The notes beneath the pieces are model-generated. The model was not told the DNA's origin and did no database searches. It saw only the letters and a list, made by a program, of their open reading frames with translations. The position numbers were made by a program, and so were the translations under genes. DNA of 52,693 nt from contig JAJFHN010000051.1 of assembly GCA_021775595.1 (NCBI GenBank), forward strand, positions 1 through 52,693, in the 5' to 3' direction. Positions 26,744-34,040 of the stretch are shown here, piece after piece. Each line of letters starts with the position of its first letter. The stretch's first letter is position 1. The DNA comes from Hyphomicrobiales bacterium (lineage in GTDB: Bacteria > Pseudomonadota > Alphaproteobacteria > Rhizobiales > Methyloligellaceae).

Positions 26744-27979
26744 GTGGCCCAATCGCCCTTCACACCCAAGAAGTCCGCAGAGTTGCCGCCTGTTGCAGGC
26801 GTGCGTCTGGCCGCATGCGAGGCGGGCATTCGCTATTCCGGCCGCAAGGATCTGATGTTGGTGCTGTTGGATGCAGGCACGTGTGCCGGCGGTGTCTTCA
26901 CCCGATCGAAGACCGCTTCGGCAGCCGTCGATTGGTGTCGAGCGCTGATGCCCAGCGCTGCCGTGCGGGCGCTCGTCGTCAACGCCGGCAACGCCAATGC
27001 ATTCACCGGAATGAAGGGCCGTGAGGCCGTCGAGGCGACGGCAAACGCGGCAGCGAAAATCGCAGAATGCGCCGCCACAGAAGTGTTGATCGCCTCTACC
27101 GGGGTCATCGGCGAAGCACTTGATCCAACCAAATTCTGCCACAGGCTTACGGATCTGGCCGCGGCGGCTACAGACGATGCTTGGAGCGACGGCGCGAGCG
27201 CCATCATGACCACCGACACCTATCCCAAACTTGCAACACGCAAAGCGGAGATCGATGGCGTCGAGATCGTCATCAATGGTCTCGCCAAGGGTTCGGGCAT
27301 GATCGCGCCTGATATGGCGACCATGCTGGCGTTCTTTTTCACCGACGCTGCCATCGCGCCCGAAGTGCTCCAGAGCCTCTGCGCAGAGGCAGTCGGTCCG
27401 ACATTCAACGCAATCACAATCGATGGCGACACGTCGACCAGCGACACCGTGCTGCTGTTGGCGACAGGTGGGGCGGCGGCGCGCGGCGCGCCTCACATCA
27501 GCGCAGCCGACGATCCGCGGCTGGCTGGGTTCGCAGAAGCTCTAAGCAGCGTGATGCGCGATCTCGCCCACCAAATCGTCAAGGATGGCGAGGGCGCAAG
27601 CAAGTTTGTGGAGGTCGTCGTAGAGGGGGCCGAACACGATGCGGCGGCGCGAAAGATTGCGTTCGCCATTGCCAATTCACCATTGGTCAAGACGGCGTTG
27701 GCCGGTGAGGACCCCAATTGGGGCCGGGTGGTGATGGCGGTCGGGAAAGCCGGCGAAGAGGCCAATCGAGACAAGCTTGCGATTTGGTTCGGCGATTTGG
27801 CGGTGGCGCGCGATGGCGAGGTCGATCCCGACTATCAAGAAAACGAAGGCGCGCGGTATATGAAGAATTCCGAACTCGTCATACGCGTCGATGTGGGGGT
27901 GGCTGCCGGCCAGGCCACCGTGTGGACCTGTGATTTGACCCACGACTACATTTCGATCAACGCCGACTATCGCAGTTAG
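26744..27979 (+). CDS. argJ: Bifunctional ornithine acetyltransferase / N-acetylglutamate synthase
   Basis: The enzyme (411 residues from GTG 26744) recycles the acetyl group in arginine synthesis: N-acetylornithine plus glutamate to ornithine plus N-acetylglutamate. The self-cleavage site is in [14 protein letters not shown]; the nucleophile Thr193 becomes the N-terminus of the beta chain. [13 protein letters not shown], the oxyanion STGVIGE and [11 protein letters not shown] also match. No ATG fits: the open frame reaches a TTG at 26672 inside the foldase gene. GTG 26744 gives the family-like start [21 protein letters not shown], but has no clear ribosome site, so coupling with the foldase gene is possible. 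Confidence 0.95.
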   Translation: MAQSPFTPKKSAELPPVAGVRLAACEAGIRYSGRKDLMLVLLDAGTCAGGVFTRSKTASAAVDWCRALMPSAAVRALVVNAGNANAFTGMKGREAVEATANAAAKIAECAATEVLIASTGVIGEALDPTKFCHRLTDLAAAATDDAWSDGASAIMTTDTYPKLATRKAEIDGVEIVINGLAKGSGMIAPDMATMLAFFFTDAAIAPEVLQSLCAEAVGPTFNAITIDGDTSTSDTVLLLATGGAAARGAPHISAADDPRLAGFAEALSSVMRDLAHQIVKDGEGASKFVEVVVEGAEHDAAARKIAFAIANSPLVKTALAGEDPNWGRVVMAVGKAGEEANRDKLAIWFGDLAVARDGEVDPDYQENEGARYMKNSELVIRVDVGVAAGQATVWTCDLTHDYISINADYRS

Positions 27980-27986
27980 ACCGCCT

Positions 27987-28406
27987 ATGGCCGAGCAGCC
28001 AACAGAACGCGACATCGTCTTGGTGGTGGCCTGCGCCCTGTTGCGCACAGATGGACGCTTGCTGATCGCCCGGCGTCCCGAGGGCAAGGCGCTCGCCGGC
28101 CTATGGGAGTTTCCCGGCGGCAAGGTCGAGCCTGGTGAGCATCCCGAAGAAGCGCTGATCCGCGAGCTGTATGAGGAGCTCGGCATCGTGGTCTCGAGCG
28201 AACAGCTGGAACCCTTCCGCTTTGCCAGCCATACCTATGAGGCTTTTCACCTGTTGATGCCGCTCTTCCTCTGTCGGGACTGGCAGGGCGAGCCGCACGG
28301 CCGCGATGGTCAAAAGTTAGCCTGGGCGAGCCCGCGCGAGATGGCGGACTATGACATGCCACCGGCCGACGAACCCCTCAGAAAGGCCCTGTATGATCAT
28401 TTGTAA
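27987..28406 (+). CDS. mutT: Nudix (d)NTP pyrophosphohydrolase, MutT-type
   Basis: The 139-residue enzyme has a complete Nudix box (GGKVEPGEHPEEALIRELYEELGI, split as G-x5-E-x7-REL-x-EELG-I). It is preceded by LLIARRPEGKALAGLWEFP, typical of MutT, which removes oxidised 8-oxo-dGTP from the nucleotide pool. The C-terminal half also matches (HLLMPLFLCRDWQGEP, LAWASPREMADYDMPPAD). It starts 7 nt after argJ, so it is in one transcript with it. Exact substrate is inferred from family. Confidence 0.93.
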   Translation: MAEQPTERDIVLVVACALLRTDGRLLIARRPEGKALAGLWEFPGGKVEPGEHPEEALIRELYEELGIVVSSEQLEPFRFASHTYEAFHLLMPLFLCRDWQGEPHGRDGQKLAWASPREMADYDMPPADEPLRKALYDHL

Positions 28407-28465
28407 AGGATTTTGGTGTAGCGTCGCAGACAACAAAAAATCCGAGAAACAGAACAGGTGGTGTC

Positions 28466-28633
28466 ATGGAAAAATACGGTTTTCTGAGCAAATTCCGGCA
28501 CGATCAATCAGGTGTGTCTGCGATCGAATACGCCCTCATCGCCGGCGGCATCGGCATGGCGATTGTCGTGATCGTGGGAGAAGTTGGCACTGAGGTTAAC
28601 ACTCTCTTTGTCACCATGAAGGGCATGTTCTAG
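28466..28633 (+). CDS. Flp/Fap-type pilin (55 residues), orphan
   Basis: ATG at 28466, with AGGTGG upstream, opens a frame of 55 codons ending TAG 28633. The product has a short charged leader (MEKYGFLSKFRHDQ), then SGVSAIEYALIAGGIGMAIVVIVG, the Flp pilin hallmark. Prepilin peptidase cleavage would be expected after the Gly of SG-VSAIEYALIA, with Glu5 of the mature chain in place. A hydrophobic alpha-helix and a short polar end follow. Flp pilins are the subunits of Tad/Flp adhesion pili. None of the other tad/cpa genes is in this window, so the assembly machinery must be elsewhere. It sits between mutT and a convergent methyltransferase. Confidence 0.85.
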   Translation: MEKYGFLSKFRHDQSGVSAIEYALIAGGIGMAIVVIVGEVGTEVNTLFVTMKGMF

Positions 28634-28654
28634 CCGCGCTCAGTTCTTTAGCCT

Positions 28655-29566
28655 TCAACGTTTCTTGGGATCTGCCTTTTCGCCGGCTGAGCGTTCAGCC
28701 GTGCCGAGCGCATCGGCGAGGCGACTTCGCGCCGATCCCGGTGCCAAGGGCCGTTGCTGGCTTTCATCGGGCGCCCATCCAGTCAAAGTGATGACCTCGA
28801 AGCTCGCCCGCACGCGTTCTCCAGCGGCAAATCGCGATCGGTAGATCTCTTCTGCAAGCGCCAGTGTTCGACGCAGGAGCGGTCGTTTGGAACGCGCTTT
28901 GAGCACATTGGCTGCTCCCATCGCCCGGATGTCGTCCATCAGGGCGCGCGCCGATGGATACGTCACCTCGATTAGATCGGAATCGACGACCGGCAGCGCG
29001 AATCCGGCTCGCTGCAACAAACCGCCATAGTCGCGCACGTCGGCAAAGGGGGCCACGCGGGGCCCGGCGCCGCCAGATACCTCGGCGTCTGCAGCCGTGA
29101 GCACTTCGCGCAATTCCTGCAGCGTGCGCCCGCCCAAAACTGCGGCCAGGAACAAACCGTCGGGCCGAAGCGCGCGAGCAATCTGGATCAGCGCGCCAGG
29201 CAGGTCATTGACCCAGTGCAGGGCAAGCGCCGAAACCACTAAGTCAAGTGAGGCTGGTGCGAACGGCAGCAGCTCTTCATCGGCCACCACGCGCGCGCCA
29301 TGGCATTGCGCGACCAGCGGCAAGCAGAGCTCGGACTGGATAAGCAGGCTCGGTTTGACAGCGCGCACGAGCGTGTCGCCCAGCAATCCGTGATGTGCGC
29401 CGATATTAAGGCACACGGGGAAGTCGCGCAGTATGCCTTCGAGCCGGCCGCCGATGTCCTCGGCGGCGCGTTCCAGTAAAAAATCGTGCGCTATTAAGTT
29501 GGAAGCGGCCCGCGCGCGGCGTCGCGTGAGCAGGGCGCGGTCGAAGAGCTCGTTGTCACGCGTCAT
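28655..29566 (-). CDS. SAM-dependent methyltransferase-fold protein (BioC/NDUFAF5-like)
   Basis: The 303-residue cytoplasmic protein starts with MTRDNELFDRALLTRRRARA, typical of alphaproteobacterial proteins related to complex I factor NDUFAF5. The methyltransferase core is at about 25-210: LNIGAHHGLLGD replaces the usual GxGxG, LDLVVSALALHWVNDLPGAL, then ARALRPDGLFLAAVLGG. The weak motif I means SAM use needs testing. ATG 29566 is preferred to the upstream open frame, which runs into the promoter shared with comF. It converges on the Flp pilin gene and diverges from comF. Confidence 0.85.
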   Translation of the reverse strand: MTRDNELFDRALLTRRRARAASNLIAHDFLLERAAEDIGGRLEGILRDFPVCLNIGAHHGLLGDTLVRAVKPSLLIQSELCLPLVAQCHGARVVADEELLPFAPASLDLVVSALALHWVNDLPGALIQIARALRPDGLFLAAVLGGRTLQELREVLTAADAEVSGGAGPRVAPFADVRDYGGLLQRAGFALPVVDSDLIEVTYPSARALMDDIRAMGAANVLKARSKRPLLRRTLALAEEIYRSRFAAGERVRASFEVITLTGWAPDESQQRPLAPGSARSRLADALGTAERSAGEKADPKKR

Positions 29567-29656
29567 GGTCTTTGCTTCAATTGGTCGCCGGCGAGCCGGT
29601 CGGTCGCTGAACCTAGCGGCGTCGAGCGCCATCCGCCAAGTGTTGGTAAGGCGACC

Positions 29657-30493
29657 ATGCCGAAACAGGGCCTGCTGATGTCGACAGCGAAGACCAAAGT
29701 GATGCCCGATTTCAAGCCTGACGGGCGCTTACGGCGTGCCGGCGCGCTGGTGCTTGCGGCCTCGATGCGCTTGGTTGATACGGTGCTGCCGCCACGATGC
29801 ATTGCCTGTACTGAGCCGATCGAGCGCCATGACGGGCTGTGCGCCGACTGCTGGGCCGGCGTCGACTTTATCCAGCCGCCTATCTGCGACACACTGGGAA
29901 TTCCTTTGCCCTTTCAACTCGACGCCGATGGCTCCAGTGTATCGGCGGCTGCGTTGGCGGCTCCACCTGAATTCAGCCGTGCCCGGGCCGTCGCCCGCTA
30001 TTCGGGTGTGATGCGCAACTTGATCCATGACCTCAAATACCGCGATCGGCATGAAGGTATTGCGCTCTTCACCAGGTGGCTGGCAAACACAGGCGCCGAA
30101 TTGCTGAGCGAAGCCGATCTGTTGGTTCCGGTCCCCTTGCACCCGAGCCGATTGTGGCGCCGGCGCTTCAATCAAGCTGCCATGCTGACAAAGTCGCTTG
30201 GCCGGGCCGTGGGCGTTCAGAGCGATCCATTTATGCTAACGCGCACAAAACGCACCAAGAGCCAAGTGGGACTGACCGCCAAACGGCGGGCCCGAAACGT
30301 GGCGGGTGCCTTTTCTGTCGACGAGAGCCGGGCTGAATTGATCGGCGGGCGCGTGGTTGTCTTGCTCGACGACGTGATCACGACTGGAGCGACGGCGAAC
30401 GCCTGCGCACGGGTCTTGCGGCGCGCAGGCGCCCGGAGTGTCGATGTGCTGGCGCTAGCCCGCTCGGTTGATCCATTGGCCGCAAGCCAATAG
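29657..30493 (+). CDS. comF: ComF-family phosphoribosyltransferase-like protein
   Basis: The 278-residue product has an N-terminal zinc-ribbon-like part (CIACTEPIERHDGLCADC) and a phosphoribosyltransferase domain with the PRPP loop VVVLLDDVITTGATA. LLVPVPLHPSRLWRRRFNQA is the ComF signature. In naturally competent bacteria ComF helps process incoming DNA; in other species its role is unclear. CDTLGIPLPF shows only one Cys where some homologues have two, as is usual in rhizobial forms. Start ATG 29657 (a second at 29678 is possible). It is first in the comF, grxC, amidase run on the plus strand. Confidence 0.92.
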   Translation: MPKQGLLMSTAKTKVMPDFKPDGRLRRAGALVLAASMRLVDTVLPPRCIACTEPIERHDGLCADCWAGVDFIQPPICDTLGIPLPFQLDADGSSVSAAALAAPPEFSRARAVARYSGVMRNLIHDLKYRDRHEGIALFTRWLANTGAELLSEADLLVPVPLHPSRLWRRRFNQAAMLTKSLGRAVGVQSDPFMLTRTKRTKSQVGLTAKRRARNVAGAFSVDESRAELIGGRVVVLLDDVITTGATANACARVLRRAGARSVDVLALARSVDPLAASQ

Positions 30494-30605
30494 CCGGTCG
30501 GCCGCTGTCTTGGGGCCGGCGGCGCATGATACTCAATTCGAGAATTATTCAGTAAGATCGCGCGCGACTCGACTGCGTTGCGGACGAGTGCGGTATGAGG
30601 AGATC

Positions 30606-30878
30606 ATGGCTGAAGTTGTCATATATACGGGCATGTTGTGCGGCTTTTGCACCGCCGCCAAACGCCTGTTGAGCGCCAAGGGCGCCGAGTTCAAAGAAAT
30701 CAACGTGACGCTCAACGCGGACGAACGCAACCGCATGCTGGAGCTATCGAATGGCGCGCGCACCGTGCCGCAGATTTTCATCGACGGCATCCATATCGGC
30801 GGCTGCGACGAGCTTTATGCGCTGGATAATAGTGGCGAGCTCGATCCTCTCTTGGCCCGCGGATCGGCCCAGAATTAG
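30606..30878 (+). CDS. grxC: Glutaredoxin 3 (dithiol, CGFC)
   Basis: The 90-residue thiol-disulfide oxidoreductase has active site Cys12-Gly-Phe-Cys15, a variant of CPYC that is close to the CGYC of other alphaproteobacteria. TVPQIFIDGIHIGGCDEL carries the cis-Pro and glutathione-binding part. It reduces disulfides with glutathione. ATG 30606 has a perfect GAGGAG 6 nt upstream, which rejects the longer open frame. About 110 nt separate it from comF, enough for its own promoter. The next gene is an amidase that may repair deaminated glutathione, so a glutathione link is plausible. Confidence 0.95.
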   Translation: MAEVVIYTGMLCGFCTAAKRLLSAKGAEFKEINVTLNADERNRMLELSNGARTVPQIFIDGIHIGGCDELYALDNSGELDPLLARGSAQN

Positions 30879-30909
30879 CAGATAGAAGGCAAATCCGGAT
30901 GTGCATGTC

Positions 30910-31779
30910 ATGACGGCCGCTGGCGCAGTTTTTCGCGTCGCTCTTGTTCAGATGAGGAGCGGCCGCAAAGTGGCGCCGAACCTGGCGGCTGCGGAGGCGT
31001 CCATCCGGCAGGCGGCCAGGGCCGGTAGCCAGCTTGTCATCACGCCCGAAAACACGGCGCTCATGGAGTTGGAACGCAAGCGTGTGCTGGCCAACACGCA
31101 GGGGGAAGCCGGAAACCCAGCATTGGAACTGTTTGCCGGCTTGTCAAAGGAGCTCGGTCTGTGGCTCCACATCGGCGCCACACCGATCAAGCTGGCGACT
31201 GACAAGATTGCCAATCGTTCGATGCTCTTTACGCCAGAAGGTTCGATTGCAGCACGGTACGACAAGATCCATATGTTCGACGTCGATTTGCCTGGCGGCG
31301 AGAGCTATCGCGAATCAAAAAATTACAACGCGGGAAGCCAGGCCGTTCTAGCCGATCTGCCATGGGGCCCCTATGGGCTGACGATTTGTTACGATCTGCG
31401 TTTCCCGGCGCTCTATCGCTCTCTCGCCAAGGCCGGCGCCAAATTTATTGCCGTGCCCTCCGCCTTCACCAAACAAACCGGCGAGGCCCATTGGCGGGTG
31501 CTGCTCCGCGCGCGCGCCATCGAGACCGGATGTTTTATTTTTGCCCCGGCTCAAGGCGGCCGCCACGAAATTGGCCGCGACACCTATGGCCACTCGATGA
31601 TCGTCTCGCCATGGGGGGAAGTTATCGCTGAAGCTGGCGCCGCGCCTGCCGTGATCTTGGCCGACATCGACACCGCGCAAGTGGCTGAAGCGCGCGCGCG
31701 CGTCCCGTCATTGCAACACGATCGGGTCTTCGAGGTGGTTCAGACGGAGGGCTTGGAAAAAGATGCTGCGGCCAAATAA
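30910..31779 (+). CDS. Carbon-nitrogen hydrolase (Nit1-like amidase)
   Basis: The 289-residue nitrilase-superfamily enzyme has the full catalytic triad Glu47 (VITPENTALM), Lys119 (RYDKIHMFD) and Cys160 (LTICYDLRFPALYR). GGESYRESKNY and a late HSMIVSPWGE are typical of Nit1, which removes the amino-side error product deaminated glutathione (dGSH). This substrate is inferred. ATG 30910 is chosen; GTG 30901 in the same frame is possible. The last 40 nt overlap the 3' end of the convergent ubiG gene. It follows grxC by 31 nt. Confidence 0.92.
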   Translation: MTAAGAVFRVALVQMRSGRKVAPNLAAAEASIRQAARAGSQLVITPENTALMELERKRVLANTQGEAGNPALELFAGLSKELGLWLHIGATPIKLATDKIANRSMLFTPEGSIAARYDKIHMFDVDLPGGESYRESKNYNAGSQAVLADLPWGPYGLTICYDLRFPALYRSLAKAGAKFIAVPSAFTKQTGEAHWRVLLRARAIETGCFIFAPAQGGRHEIGRDTYGHSMIVSPWGEVIAEAGAAPAVILADIDTAQVAEARARVPSLQHDRVFEVVQTEGLEKDAAAK

Positions 31780-32507
31780 TTGACGTCCGTATCCCCAGCC
31801 AACAGCCAGTCGTCGCTCAACGGGTTGTAAACAAGGCCAGTTGCATCGGCCAGATCGAGGCCGGCTGAGCCCAGTGCGCGCCGCAGCTCCTCAACCGTCA
31901 CAAAGCGCTCCCAGCGATGGGTGCCCACAGGTAGCCAGCGCAGAATGTACTCCGCGCCCACGATCGCCAACGCATATGATTTGAGCGTGCGGTTTATGGT
32001 GGAAAGGATCATTCGCCCGCCAGGCCGCAATGTGGCCGCGCAGGTGGCCAAAAATGCGCTGACATCGGGCACGTGTTCGACAACTTCCATCACCAGCACG
32101 ATGTCGAATAACTCGCCGGCCTGGGCCAAATCTTCAACGCGCGCAGCGCGATAATCGATTTCCAGGCTCTGCAAAGACGCGTGCTGGCGCGCGGCCTCAA
32201 TGGTCTCTTTGGCTGGATCGATACCCGTCACGTGGGCGCCGAGCCTGGCCAGCGGTTCGCACAACAGACCGCCGCCGCAGCCCACATCAAGCACCGTGAG
32301 TTTGTCCAAGCATCCGAGTTTGCGCGGATCACGGTCGAAATGGCCGCATACGTTGTCACGAATGTAGGCCAAACGTCCGGGATTGAGGCGGTGCAACGGC
32401 TTGAATTTGCCCTGTGTGTCCCACCATTCATCGGCCATGGCGGCAAAGCGTTCTACCTCGGCCTGGTCGAGTGTCTCACCTGTCGGAGATTTGCTGCTGG
32501 AGATCAT
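31740..32507 (-). CDS. ubiG: Ubiquinone biosynthesis O-methyltransferase UbiG
   Basis: The 255-residue enzyme methylates the two hydroxyls (early C5 and last step) in ubiquinone synthesis. Its start region ETLDQAEVERFAAMADEWWD and PLHRLNPGRLAYIRD are diagnostic. The SAM site LDVGCGGG is at 73-80, and VMEVVEHVPD follows. The frame is open far upstream to 32819, crossing the lysC start, so ATG 32507 (or 32516) is chosen; neither has a good ribosome site. The C-terminus ends NYLAAASFSKPSV. The stop lies inside the end of the amidase gene. It is divergent from lysC, an order common in rhizobia. Confidence 0.95.
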   Translation of the reverse strand: MISSSKSPTGETLDQAEVERFAAMADEWWDTQGKFKPLHRLNPGRLAYIRDNVCGHFDRDPRKLGCLDKLTVLDVGCGGGLLCEPLARLGAHVTGIDPAKETIEAARQHASLQSLEIDYRAARVEDLAQAGELFDIVLVMEVVEHVPDVSAFLATCAATLRPGGRMILSTINRTLKSYALAIVGAEYILRWLPVGTHRWERFVTVEELRRALGSAGLDLADATGLVYNPLSDDWLLAGDTDVNYLAAASFSKPSV

Positions 32508-32691
32508 GGGCCGCATTGGCAGCGGCCAGGCGCGCCTTGTCAAGACACCAGCCGTGGCCGTGTTGCGGCGGCACTGGCGAGCGGTTATGAATGCGGCGGG
32601 ATCTGAACATTGTGCCGGCGACGCTGTCCGGCGGTAAATCTTAAATCGATACGTTCCATCGTGATCGTACGCAAATGTGCGAAGTCCGACT

Positions 32692-33951
32692 ATGCCACTA
32701 TTGGTGATGAAATTCGGCGGAACGTCTGTTGCGACGGTGGATAAGATCCGCAATGTGGCGGCGCACGTCAAACGTGAGGTCGAAGCCGGCAACCGGTGTG
32801 CCGTGGTCGTCTCCGCCATGGCCGGCCATACAAATCAACTGGTACAGTGGACCCAGGAGGCGGGCTCCGAATTCGATGCGCGTGAATACGATGCGGTCGT
32901 ATCGTCAGGTGAACAAATCACCGCGGGACTGCTGGCGACCGTGCTCAAGTCAATCGGCATCAAGGCGCGCTCTTGGCAAGGCTGGCAGGTGCCGATACAG
33001 ACTGACGACGTGCATGGCGCTGCCCGCATCGCAAACATCGACGCCGAGAATCTTCTGAGCAGCCTGGATGGAGGTGAGGTCGGGATTGTTGCAGGCTTTC
33101 AGGGCATTTCCCCCGACGGGCACATAACCACGCTGGGGCGCGGCGGATCCGACACGACCGCCGTCGCGGTTGCCGCCGCGATCAAGGCAGATTTATGCGA
33201 TATCTACACTGATGTTGACGGCATCTATACCGCCGATCCCCGGATGGTGCCGCGGGCGCGCCGACTTGACAAAATCTCCTACGAAGAGATGTTGGAAATG
33301 GCGTCATTGGGTGCCAAGGTCCTGCAAACCCGCTCGGTCCAAATGGCCATGGTTCATGGTGTAAAGCTTCAGGTGAGATCGAGTTTTGATCCGCCCGAAG
33401 CCGCCGCTTCTCTCAATCGAGGCGATGGATCTGGTCCGGGCACGCTGGTGTGCGATGAGGAAGAAACAGTGGAACAACGGGTCGTAAGCGGAATTGCCTA
33501 TGCCAAGGATGAGGCAAAGGTCACGTTGGTCAACGTAGCCGATAAGCCTGGCGTTGCGGCAGGCGTTTTTGGGCGGTTGGCCGATGCAAACATCAATGTC
33601 GACATGATCGTGCAGAATGTCTCCGATGACGGCCGTTTCACGGATTTGACGTTTACCGTTCTGGATTCCGATTTGAAGAAGGCGCTCGCCGTGCTCAAGG
33701 ACGCCAAGGGCGAGATTGGATACAAAGAACTCAAGGGATCGACTGACATCGCCAAGATCTCGGTCATCGGTGTTGGCATGCGCTCTCACGCCGGCGTGGC
33801 GGCGCAGACCTTCGCGGCGCTGGCCGAAAAAGGAATCAACATTGAGGCGATCTCAACGTCGGAAATCAAGATAAGCGTGTTAATCGATGCGGCCTATGCC
33901 GAGCTGGCGGTCCGCACGCTTCACACGCTCTATGGGCTCGACGCGAACTAG
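32692..33951 (+). CDS. lysC: Aspartate kinase
   Basis: The 419-residue enzyme phosphorylates aspartate, the first step to lysine, threonine and methionine. The kinase domain has KFGGTSVA (7-14), SSGEQITAGLL, the substrate loop GRGGSDTTAVAVAAA, and YTDVDGIYTADPR. Two ACT domains at the C-terminus (VTLVNVADKPGVAAGVF and ISVIGVGMRSHAGVAAQTF) make lysine/threonine feedback control likely. ATG 32692 is chosen over GTG 32677. It is of usual length, followed 89 nt later by ptsP, as in many rhizobia. Confidence 0.97.
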   Translation: MPLLVMKFGGTSVATVDKIRNVAAHVKREVEAGNRCAVVVSAMAGHTNQLVQWTQEAGSEFDAREYDAVVSSGEQITAGLLATVLKSIGIKARSWQGWQVPIQTDDVHGAARIANIDAENLLSSLDGGEVGIVAGFQGISPDGHITTLGRGGSDTTAVAVAAAIKADLCDIYTDVDGIYTADPRMVPRARRLDKISYEEMLEMASLGAKVLQTRSVQMAMVHGVKLQVRSSFDPPEAAASLNRGDGSGPGTLVCDEEETVEQRVVSGIAYAKDEAKVTLVNVADKPGVAAGVFGRLADANINVDMIVQNVSDDGRFTDLTFTVLDSDLKKALAVLKDAKGEIGYKELKGSTDIAKISVIGVGMRSHAGVAAQTFAALAEKGINIEAISTSEIKISVLIDAAYAELAVRTLHTLYGLDAN

Positions 33952-34040
33952 GTAGGCAATTTGGTTTCGAGACACACTGTTGTTGACAACAATCGCTAAG
34001 CTGGACGCCTTGGCCGACCGGTGGTGAGGACGAACGCTTG

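Noticed and set aside
26573-27496. 307-codon minus-strand frame over the foldase end and argJ
   Set aside because: Rich in Cys/Arg/His with no family pattern; argJ is certain on the other strand.
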